Source of the DNA: Chiridota heheva
Taxonomy: Eukaryota > Echinodermata > Holothuroidea > Apodida > Chiridotidae
Direction: 5' to 3'
Assembly: GCA_020152595.1 (NCBI GenBank)
Contig: JAIGNY010000456.1
Location: 392,501 to 456,500 of the forward strand
Length of the DNA stretch: 64,000 bases
This document shows positions 49,001-61,300 of the stretch, piece by piece. The position numbers and the translations under genes were made by a program. Position 1 is the stretch's first letter, and every line of letters starts with the position of its first letter. Under the pieces are notes generated by a model, which saw only the letters and a program-made list of their open reading frames with translations, made no database searches and was not told the origin of the DNA.

Positions 49001-52000
49001 ATCTTATGCAACATAAAATAAATTAAAAAGTAAAGAGCAAAAAAGAGAAAAGTTTTTGATCTTACCACATCCTCTCTCCTTCCAGTCTGTCTCCCCCTCT
49101 CGTTTCGTCCCATATTTCGTCCTGAGGAATACTGCCCTTTTTCATTAGTATGACCAATCTTTCCAATCTGGTCTGCATACCATTGATGTTCTTGTGTGTG
49201 ATGGGCACTTGATGTTGGGTATAGCGCCGGATGAGAAAAAGGAAAAAAATCTGCCTGCTCTTCACTAAATTGTGGTTTCACTACCGCCAGGGGTTTATCG
49301 CTCTTGGTGAAACCCTTTTCTTTTCTCAGTCCGTATGATATGTTGATGAGACCCGTCGGTGGCATACGGTAGCCTCTTGTGCCAGAACATCTCAGTTTGA
49401 GACCGCCCGGAAATTCCTCATCAAACACGACATCGTATAACATGTCCAACAGAGTAGCACCTAAAAGATCAGAAAATCAAGCTTTTACAAAGGTATATGG
49501 ACAGAGGCAACTTTAGCTAAATTGCTTCAAAATCAAAAACATCATAGTAGCAAAAACAATCATCAAAATCAAATGGTTAAACATTGATCACTCTAAAGCA
49601 TTTATAAATCAAAGGCATCAATTTGAAAATTATATTTATATTTTCAAAATCAAATGGTATTTATTGACCATTCTAAAGGCATCAATTTGAAAATCATATT
49701 TATATTTTTTTTTAAATGGTATTGACCATTCTAAAAGCATCAATTTGAAAATTATATTTATCTTTTCAAAATCAAATGGTTAATCATCTACCATTCTAAA
49801 GGCATTAATTTGAAAATCATATTTATATTTTTAAAATCAAATTGTTAAACATTGACCATTCTAAAGGCATCAATTTGAAAATTATATTTATATTTTCAAA
49901 ATCAAATGGTATTTATTGACCATTCTAAAGGCATCAATTTGAAAATCATATTTATATTTTTTTAAATGGTATTGACCATTCTAAAAGCATCAATTTGAAA
50001 ATTATATTTATCTTTTCAAAATCAAATGGTTAATCATCGACCATTCTAAAGGCATCAATTTGAAAATTATATTTATATTTTCAAAAACAAATGTTTAAAC
50101 ATTGACCATTCTAAAGGCATCAATTTGCAAATTATATTTCTATTTTCAAAATCAAATGCTTAAACATTGACCATTCTAAAGGCATCAAATGGAAAATGTT
50201 ATTTATATTTTCAAAATCAAATGGTTAAACATTGACCACTCTAAAGCAAATCAAAGGCATCAATTTGAAAATTATATTTATTTTCAAAATCAAATGGTTA
50301 AAAATTGACCACTTTAAAGCATGTATAAATCAAAGGAATTAATTTGCAAATTATATTTCTATTTTCAAAATCAAATGGTTAAACATTGACCACTCTAAAG
50401 CATTTATAAATCAAAGGCATCAATTTGCAACTTATAATTATATTTTACGCAACTTTAGTGGTGTAATACCTTGGTATTTCTTTGGCAAATTCTTTGTTTT
50501 TTAAACCACTTCAGCAAATTCGGAATCAAAAAGTTTTTGAGTCTTTGCCATGCAAGTCCATAATTCATATAACAGAAATACTTTCCCCATCATATTCAGT
50601 GACTTAAGATTTTGAAAAGAAACGAGCAGTGAAATAAAGATATGTGGTATTAAAAGTGAAATTTTGTTGTTCCTTGGTTGCTAGGGTGGTTTCTATGTCG
50701 ACGACTACTGTAGGTTTGTTAAAAATTACAAACTGGCAGGTATGAAGTACTGAATATTCAAATGCTTCTCCTGCTTTTCTTGCATATATAATCAATCCAT
50801 TACTGAGTTTGTTTGGTTTGGTTGCTAAGGTTTAATGGCACTGCGACAGTCAGAAAAGGTAAAACCCTAGTATACCGGTATAAATTTGGCAAAATGTGTT
50901 TCTTGTTATAGAACTTTATTCCGTTATTAAAATCACTGAAAATTCTAAAGATTGTTTGATGTTTTTATCAATTTGGTTTAAACAATTGTTTGTTTGTTTG
51001 ATGAGGGCTTAACGGCACCACAACAGCAAGGGTCAAATTGTGTCTGAGAGATTAGATCATTCCAGAGGTAGGAAGAAAAGAAAATAGGAGGAATCTGAGA
51101 GAGACACAAGGACTAATAGCCAGGAAGCTGGGATCGAGAGAAGTGCAAAATAGGGGGAAAAGTAGATAGATGGGGGTGGGAGAGGATTACTAAATATGGT
51201 TGTAGAGGGAGGCATGATGAAGGAGATAATCTTATCCGGAGGGTTTTTCTGGAAGAGCTCGGCTAATGAGTTATGGGGGCAAAGGAAGCTCTGGGAAGGT
51301 TGTACAGGGGGCAGGCAAGGAGGACGTGGTGGACTGTGAGGGGCAATGGCAATTGTGGCAGAGGGGTGGGGGAGCCAAAAAGGAGGTGGGAATGAGTGAG
51401 GTGGGTGTGACCTATTCTAAGGTGGGTAATGTGGATATTGTCAACACAGGAGAGATTGTGTATTTGATCGGAATGGTGGACTGGATTACGTGGAGTTTGT
51501 TATCAATTTGAGAGTCCCATGAGGATTGCTGAAAACATTCTTGTTAATTTTTGTGTTTAAATTGAAATTTTAGTCAAAAATTAAAATATAATGAAAAACA
51601 ATAATCTAAGAAACCTATAGCAAAGTTACTTCATCAAACTCTATATAGCAATTTACTGCTATACTGGGATTTCTCTATTGGAAATACCCCGGCTGATTGC
51701 ATATTCAAATGTCAATTTGTAATCCAATCAAAATCTGTGATAAAAACGCTCGGCCAAATTTTGTATGTTTTGGAGGAACATACGGTACCTCCGAAACATA
51801 GAACTAAAGGATTGGCTACAACGTAACAGTCTATGTAGGACATACCCTTCTTAGTTACCTAGCAATTTAAAGTATTCTAATTAATCAAATTAAATTTGCT
51901 GAAGCTAAATATACAATCACTGAGGAAAACTTGAAATGATATCCTCTGTATACACACAACCAGCCCCTCCTATCAAATGATATCCTCTGTATACACACAA

Positions 52001-52422
52001 CCAGCCCCTCCTATCAAATGATATCCTCTGTATACACACAACCAGTATACACACAACCAGCCCCTCCAATCAAATGACATCCTCTGTATACACACAACCA
52101 GCCCCTTCAATCAAATGATATCCTCTGTATACACACAACCAGCCCCTCCAATCAAATGATATCCTCTGTATACACACAAGCAGCCCCTCCAATCAAATGA
52201 TATCCTCTGTATACACACAACCAGCCCCTCCAATTAAATGATATCCTCTGTATACACACAACCAGCCCCTCCAATCAAATGATATCCTCTGTATACACAC
52301 AACCAGCCCCTCCAATCAAATGATATACTCTGTATATACACAACCAGCCCCTCCAATCAAATGAAGCTGAAAAAATTCATGGTTCTAGCAGTTAAAACCG
52401 CGGGAAAGGAATTCTTGTTAAA

Positions 52423-52476
<54 letters not shown>

Positions 52477-55400
52477 TTCTTCTTTTTAGTTTTTACTGAG
52501 TAAAAAACAGTATATGTGGTAAATATGACCTCTAAAAATGTCCCCCATGTAATTGTGCGATGAAAAGTACATTAAATTGCAAAAGAGGGAAGTATATAAA
52601 GATGTATTCACTACAATATTATTATTTCTGTTGCGATTTGTTGTGGGAAGATTTTTGACACCTTTATTCAGAACTGTGAGAAATTTAATAAATAATTCCA
52701 ACTCTGCTATCAAATAGAATCATTTACCTTTTTGAATCCCGATGACTACACCTTTGAGGCCAAATGGCACAGTGTAACCTTCCCGCACATTGATGACTCG
52801 ATCAAACAACTCATACTCTGCTTCAGGATCGGGCACCAGGTTCCCTTGGAAATCAAAAGGCTGAAAAGTACATTTAAAATGACATGAGTATTGTATGAAT
52901 ATTAGCATTACTCCAGAAAGTGAATTAAAAGCAAGACTGGGTAAGATTAACCAAGAAAAGATGAAGAGTCGAGGGAGGGGGAGGGCGCTTAGCACAGGAA
53001 GAGTAGTAGCTCAATGGTGGAGCATCTAACCCATACTCCAAAGGTCCAGGGTTCCATTCCATCTCTGGGTCCACCTTGTATTCTTAAACACGACACCTCA
53101 TTTCTGATTGCTCCAGTCAAATCAGCTGTGAAACGAGTACCAGTTTTCTGGGGAGTTAGCTTGCGACAGATTGGGTGTCCTGTCCCAGTTTTCTAGGAAG
53201 TAAACTTGCAACGGATTGGGTGTCCTGTCCCAGTTTTCTAGGGAGATAGCTTGCGACGGATTGGGTGTCCTGTCCCAGTTTTCTAGGGAGTTAGCTTGCG
53301 ACAGATTGGGTGTCCTGTCCCAGTTTTCTAGGGAGTTAGCTTGCAACAGATTGGAAGTCCTGTCCCAGTTTTCTAGGGAGTTAGCTTGCGACAGATTGGG
53401 TGTCCTGTCCCAGTTTTCTAGGGAGTTAGCTTGCGACAGATTGGGTGTCCTGTCCCAGTTTTCTAGGGAGTTAGCTTGCGACAGATTGGGTGTCCTGTCC
53501 CAGTTTTCTAGGGAGTTAGCTTGCGACAGATTGGGTGTCCTGTCCCAGTTTTCTAGGGAGTCCTTAGTTTTCTAGGAGTTAGCTTGCGACAGATTGGGTG
53601 TCCTGTCCCAGTTTTCTAGGGAGTTAGCTTGCGACAGATTGGGTGTCCTGTCCCAGTTTTCTAGGGAGTTAGCTTGCGACAGATTGGGTGTCCTGTCCCA
53701 GTTTTCTAGGGAGTTAGCATGAGACAGATTGGGTGTCCTGTCCAGGGGGAATCAAGTGCTCTCATCCACTTGCATGATGGATAAGCACTGGCCTACACGA
53801 GCCTTCGTTGGCTCACCGATTGGATGGAACTTTGAACTTAAGTAATGTATGTATCTTAGCTTTACTATAGTTTAAAGGCGTTAACACACCGAACGAGACG
53901 CGGCGAGCAATTTTTTAGATATTCATACACGAAACAATTATTATAAAATGCTTTGACTTTTTGCTTACACCGATGAAGTTTACAATTGAGGTTTTCTGAT
54001 GATACTGCAAAGTATGCTAGAAATACGTTTTTGTTCAAACTGTGGAAACATTCGCTTTAGTGGGGCGCGATTTCTGTCGCGATGCGAATTTTCCTTTATT
54101 GGGCGCAATTAACAGAGCTAAAAGCAAGAATGAGTCAGATTGAACAAGAAAGGACAAGAAGGGAATAGTAGGGGAGGACTGCAGAAAGGGGGAAATACAA
54201 GAAAATAATAGAAACAAAAACTCGGCAAATAGCAAAACTATTGGAATATCATCAGTGAACAAACTCACTCTGTAGAGCAGATGCGGCCTAACAGCCAGCT
54301 TCATTTTCTTTCGACCTGTTCTTGCATTTACCTGTGACAAAAGAAAAAGTTTAAATTTTCTGATCGGTTGAAATATCAACAAATTGCAAAACGTGCGTCT
54401 TTCGATCATATTTCCCACTATATTAATAATACAGTTGGAAACAGCGTTGGTGTGGCCGAATGGTTAAGGCTATGGGTTTCAAGTGGTTAGCTTTTGTGCC
54501 AACCTTCAAAAGTTCAAATTTCGTCAAGGCACAATTTTTCTTTTCCCCTTATTTGAATTAAAACATGGAGCTAATAACCGAGTTAATTCCAGTTAATAGC
54601 TCCATCGTGTAGTAGTTCCTTGGCTATCGACGAATTTGTACAACTCTGTTCAACTCGGCCATGTCATGTTACGACACATACATACTGTACGTAGAACGTG
54701 CATGTAAACAGACTGTATAATATATGCTTCTTTTCTAATACCTTGATGACATGGGTAAGTACATAGCATGTACTTACTGATGTCATCGTGATTTATTTTG
54801 AGAAGCCACCGCCTCTTTAAATCTTGGACTTACTTATTATTTTTTTAAATATGTCATCAGTAGAATAAATCATCATTTTCTGATGTAAAAACCTTGTTGT
54901 TTATGCCCATTCCAATAGTTTAAATGAAGGCAACTGACTTTGATGAAGATTTCTGAAAATCTGATTTAATAATCTAAGAAAAAGATAATCTAAAAGCCTA
55001 AAACCAAAACGACTGACTTCACAGCAGTGATACTACAAGTTCAGGTATCAATATATCGTATTTGACGTATTAAGCACCCCTGCTCTAATAAGCGCGCCCA
55101 CCCAAATTTTAGTGAATGCTAAAATAATTTATTTGATTAATTTGAACAAGGAATATTCTCATGAATTTTCATTTCATATACATGATAGAGGATTAGGAAA
55201 GAAACAATTGGGCGTAAAAATCATGTTGATATTGTTTTCCGTTTAGGAGTTATTGCATTTCAAAGATTGCACAAGTGTGTCGAAAAGTGACATCATAGTG
55301 TAAAATGTAGTAAAATGAAGTAAACAAGTTCAGATACCTTGGTGCAATTGTAAGCTTACAAGGTGGTGGCGAGGAAGATATCCAAAACAGAATCTCTAAA

Positions 55401-58271
55401 GCAAGAGTAGCATTTATGAAATTAAATAAGATATGGAAGTCAAGCACATTCTCAATATATACAAAAATAAGACTGTTTATCTCTCTTGTTAAGTCTGTAC
55501 TCTTGTATGGTTGCAAGACATGGAGAGTTGATGTAGCAGATAATAACAGGCCGCATACATTTATGTTCAAATGTTACAGGATAATTTTGAAGATCAGTGG
55601 GCCATATGTAATATCTAATGATGAAATACTGAGAATAACTAAACATGACAAAATCAGCACTGAAGCAAAAAGAAGGTGGAGGTGGATTGGTCATGTGATG
55701 CACATGAGCACGATTAAGTACTGTGTGACAGATATGACGTGGAAACCAGAGGGAGAAAGAAAGTTGGTCGTCCTAGAACGACCTGGAGAAGGACAGTCGA
55801 GAAGGAAAGGAATGTGATGGGATGGAGCTCGTGGACAGAAGCCAGACAAGTTGCAAATAACAGAGTCCAGTGGAGAGAGTGCACTGCAGCGTTATGGGCC
55901 AAGAGGCCTAAAGAGACTAGGTGAGGTGAGGTAAAATGTGATGTCAGTTTTGAGAGAAAGAAACAAGTACTCTGATGTGGATTATTAATAGCTTGGTCTA
56001 CCAGCATTGAGAATAAAGTTGTCCAGCAAACTGTTGTATTTTGTGTAGCACTTCTGTGTTTTAATGGCTGAGAAGATGCCTCGAGAAAATAAAACTTTGA
56101 GGCTCCGATGCCATTTTCGTTTATTTCTGCATTTATTTATGTCACTTCTGAAATCTCAACAGGTTTAAGTTTGTTTGTTTGATGAGGGCTTAACGGCACC
56201 ACGACAACGAGGGTCAAATTGTGCCTGAGAGATTAGATCATTCTAGAGGTAGGAAGGAAAGAAAACGGGGAATTTGAGAAAAACACGAGAGCTAAAGTCA
56301 GAAAGCTGGGATAGGAGGTGCATGGGTGAAAAAAATAAAGTAGAGAGAGAGATGGGGGGGGGGGTGGGGGTGGGAGAGGAGGACTAAATATGGCTGTAGA
56401 GGGAAGCATGATGAAGGAAGGAGATAACTTTTCTCCAGAGGATTTTTCTGGAAGAACTCGGCAATTGAGTTGTGGGGAGCGAGGGAAGCTCTGGGAAAGT
56501 TGTACAGGTGCAAGCAAGGAGAACATGATGGACTGTTAGGGTGCAATGGCAATTGTTGCATAGGGGTTGGGGGTAGCCAATAAGGAGGTGGGAGTGAGTG
56601 AGGTGGGAGTGAGTGAGGTGGGTGTGACCTATTCTAAGACGGGTAATATAAACATTGTCGACACGAGAGAGGATGTGGATGGTGGGTTTGATCAAAATGG
56701 TGGGCTGGATGATGTGGAGTTTGTTATCAATTTGGGAGTCCCATGAGGTTTGCCAGCGGTTTGTTGTGCTAAAATCAACAACTTCCAGCATGCTTCACTG
56801 ATTTTCTTGAGCAGTGAGTGCATTGTTGTGACTAGGGCTTAGTGTGTACATTGATTTTGACAGTTTAATCTCCGGTCTAAACTCAGAGGCTTTATGCCTT
56901 CAGTGTGCATAGTCTAGTGCACACAGTCTATGTATAGTTCTTGAGATATGTGTGTGAAATTCTTGGAATGTGTGTGAAATTCTTGAGTTTACAAGTTCGT
57001 TTCAACAAAAACATGTTAAGCCCCGCCCACTTTGCATAATAATGAGATTTAACATTTTGGTACCATGAACATGCACACACTAGTTAATATCATAATTACA
57101 CCAAATATGAAACAAAACAGATGTGCAGTTCTTAAAATATCAGCATTTAAATTTTGTATCATTAATCCTCCCTACTCATTAATATGCATGCATTGCTACC
57201 GAAACAATATGGCACATCTGCAGACCATGGGCTATCTGTGCACCACATATGAACTGAATCCCACGTATCGTTCTTGAGATACTGTGTTTACAAGCTTCTT
57301 TTTTTTTAAATCATGTTAAGCTCCGCCCACTATACATATCAATGAAATTCAATATTTTGGTACCGTGAACATGTCATGTATACACTAACAACATAATTAT
57401 ACTAAATATGACAAAACAAACAATGCAATTGTTAAAATATGAGCATTTAATGATTTTTATATTAAGCCCTGCCTACTCATTAATTATGCATGATCTCGCC
57501 ACCAAAAACAACAGGGCACATTTTTAGACCACAGGCTATCTGTGTACCACATATGACATGAATACAGTTTATAATTCTTCAGAAACCATGTTTACAAGCT
57601 CTTTTCAGCAAAATCAGATGAAGCCCTGCCCACTATGCATATTAATGAAATGAACAATTTTTACATCTTAAACATGTACACACCAGCTTACATCATAATC
57701 ATACCAAATATGAAACAAACAGACATGTGGTTGTTCAAATATGAACATTTCCAGATTTTTACATTAAGCCCTGCCTACTCATTAATATGCATGACATCAC
57801 TATCAAAACCAACAGGGCACATCTATAGGCTATATGTGTACTCAATGTGACATGAATCAGTATCGTTCTTGAGATACTGTGTTTACAAGCTGGGCATCAC
57901 ACACACATACACCCTACACATACGCCATTATGACTGCATAGGTTACTGATGCTATCGCATCAGAACCAAAACTAAGTTTTGTTAAATCATGTTTATTTTG
58001 CATCTGACACTGACAATGTTTTTGTGGTGGTTATTGTGGGGCTAGCATAGAACCAGTTCACCCATGCATGTAGTTCGAATATCACACTGTACATTGCCTC
58101 GAACAGGGGCGCTTATTAGGAAAAATTTCAGGCCTAAAAAGTGGGGCAATTCTATATTCGTAAGCACCCCAGGCGCTTATTACAGCGCTTATTACGTCAA
58201 ATACAGTAAGTTTAAATCTGTTTTAATGAAGACACACCTCGGGTAGCATTTCACTTAACATCTATTGAAAA

Positions 58272-58346
<75 letters not shown>

Positions 58347-61300
58347 TATAATCAGTGGGATAAATCTTTAAAGAATTATTCCGCTGATGACATTAGGTCC
58401 TAGATTAAAAACTCTCAGTTAGTCAATTTATTTCTGAATTCATTTAAATTGTTTTGTCAATTTCTTCACTTCCAAATGTCTTTACAGGATGACACCTTTC
58501 ATTTAACATTTTTTTGAGTGCTCACCTTCCGAACCTCCTCCTCGATGCATCTGACAATGGGTTCCTCCACCATTTTTGCCCGCTCTTCATCTTCATCACT
58601 TTGCCACAATCCAGAGTGGCCAGCCAATCCTGGAGCTCCTTGAGACGGGATGGATTGTCTCCGAACAGCTGTTGCTCGTAGTAGACATCTGAGTTGGAAA
58701 ATTTACTCATGGCTCGAAATACTTCTGGAAATCTGAGGAGTAAAATGACAATGATATAACAAGTAATTTTTTGTTTGTTTGTTTGTTTGATGGAGCTTAA
58801 CGGCACCACGACAGCAAGGGTCAATTTGTGCCTGAGAGGTCAGATCATTCCAAAAGTAGGAAGGGGAAAAAAAATTAAAAAAATTAAGGTATTTAAATAG
58901 TACAGGTTTTACAATAGCATATATATAGTTTTTAAAGGAGCACTAGATCGAAAAATAAGGGCATATTTTTAGGGGTCCCAAAAATTGAATGCTTATCTAG
59001 CGACCTTTTCAAGTGACCTTTGTCCTCAATTCGCCTGTGGGTTATAAAGGCATGAAGTTTACCAATCTACTGTGGATGATATATATATATCTGAAATTCG
59101 CAAAAATGAGCATATTCACTTTTTGGTCTAGTCCTCCTTTAAGTTATGAGAAATCAAAGATTGCAAAATTTTCAGCACACTTGATGATGTATGAATAGGA
59201 ATATAGCTGAGTTCATTAATGTAATTCTTTATATTTCTTTTCCAAATTTCAAATGTCAATGGTTTAATAATAATAACAATATCAATAATAATATCCAATT
59301 TCCTGTTTACTTTAGCTAGCTTCTCCCATTCAAAATATTTTGGGGAAGTTTTAAAAATCCTATAAAATGGACACTTTTAAACTGATTTTGATATGACTTT
59401 TTGTTGTTTTCATGGTTTTTAGTATATTTTAAATCATTTAAGTTCATGTTGTTGTTATTTGTCCATATACCTTTAAATGAGGCTTATAGGCACTACAAGA
59501 AACTCAAAAGATGTTTTGATATTTAGAGATAACATTAGCTACATTGCTTAAAATCTAATTGCATCGTAATGACCAGTGCATTTAATCATGGTAATGTACG
59601 ACCTTGACTGAACGGTTTATCACATTTTCAAAACAGGGGAATTTGTTTATAAAGCGTTTTTAATTTTCTCAAGTGTTTTTCTTTCAAATATTTCAAAGCA
59701 GACCCCGCAAATGATACAAATCCCCTCACCGCTAATAACATGCTGTCCAACCTCTGTCACACCTGCCATCCCACTCTTATGTTCCACATGTCACACCATA
59801 CTACTTCCTTCCCTACAGGAAATCATACATGAAAATCCAGATGCCATTCCACCACATGACCCATATGCCATCACACCTGCATTCAAGATGACATCTCACC
59901 ATGACTTGCCACCCTGTCCCATACACCATGCCACCTTGTCCCACATGCCATCCTTTCCTGTACCGTACCATGTGCCATCCCACCATGTCCCACATGCTCT
60001 CCCATCTTGTACCAAGTGCCATCCCACCCTGTCCCATAGGCTATCCTGAACTATCCCACATGCTATCCCACTCTGTTCCACATGTCATGATTCTGAAATC
60101 CAGAAAACTTCCATTAGATGCCATCCTTTCCCACATGCCATGCCACTCTGTCCATGTCATCCCACGTTGCCCCCATTCCATGACATCCTGTCCCACATTC
60201 CTCGGCACACTGTTTCACAAGCCAACTTATCCCACATGCCACCCTGTCCCACATGCCACCCTGTCCCACATGCCATCTCACCATGTCCCATATTTCATCC
60301 CATCTTGTCCCCCATGCCATCCCACCTTCATCCCAATTTCTACATCTACCTATCATTCTACCATCTTCCACCCAACATTCTTTCCTCTAACTCCTATCCC
60401 CTCACTATCAACTCAACATGCCCCATTCACCTACAGTACCAACCCCCTTCACCTGCCATCCTCCATTCATCTACCATCCTTCATTCACCTACCATCCTCT
60501 ATTCCCTAACATGCCCCATTCACCTACCATCACCCATTCACCTAACATCCCCCATTCACCTACCATCATCCATTCACCTAACCCACCCCAACCCACCTTT
60601 TGCCATCCACTCATCTACCAAATATACTCTTAACCAGCTCGTCATTCCAACTTTCACTATAACCTGCCTGATCTATCTACCAAATCAGAATGAAAATTCA
60701 GTACAGATTAATTTGCAGATTATCATCAGTCTATTATGTGTCCACTCTATTCAAGCAAAGACCTTTTGTTTTTTTGCTATTCATTCACAAACACATCATT
60801 ATAAATTCCATTCAGTCGTCAGATCTATTAGTCAACTTTTTTTCATCCCAGAACAAATCCTTTAATCACTGCTATTGAAGTCCAGAATGCATTTGTTCTT
60901 CTTTATAGGAATTTGTTTTCATAAAAATAGTTGGAATTTCTTTCCTAGAGCAGCAATCTTTTCTTCCATAGTAACTGAACAATGCATGAGGTCGGAGGGA
61001 CAATAGATGTGGATAAACAGATGAACAGACAAACGGTACAGAAGCTGTATCCCCTATTCATCAAATTTGTTGGCAAGGGGATAATAATCTTCTGTAAGAC
61101 TAAAATTTTATAATTTTAATTGATGAGAATTGTTGGCACACCAACAGCAAAGGTTTCACTGTGCCAGAGTGGTCAAACTAAACAACAGGAACAAATGGTG
61201 CAGCTGAAGAGAAGGTAAACTTTGAGGTGAAAAATCTTGAATAAGAAATAGGAAGATGCACACATAAACAAGGGGAGACTTAATATAAAAAAATCAGATG

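Larger units (their letters stand above)
55055..58208. mobile_element. GTATTTGACGTAATAAGCGCC-type element split by about 2.8 kb of insertions
   Basis: The left piece (55055-55145) and the right piece (about 57966-58208) together match the whole element at 62521-62844. The left ends TTTGATTAATTTGAA and the right resumes CTAAGTTTTGTT, adjacent in the intact copy. Between lie another miniature-element arm, two LINE fragments and a 300-bp tandem repeat. Confidence 0.75.

Noticed and set aside
51937-52364. CRISPR-like array
   Set aside because: Units are contiguous 41-bp repeats without unique spacers, and the genome is animal; it is an ordinary minisatellite.
53216-53575. VLSQFSRELACD repeat protein
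   Set aside because: The 45-bp minisatellite inside a SINE gives open frames on both strands; not a gene.
54446-54532. Functional tRNA-Ser or tRNA-Leu gene
   Set aside because: Only the D-arm is intact; the anticodon stem and B box are degenerate.
60140-60865. 241-codon Pro/His/Ser-rich open frame
   Set aside because: It runs through the CATCCCAC and CATTCACC minisatellites and overlaps other equally open frames; no similarity.
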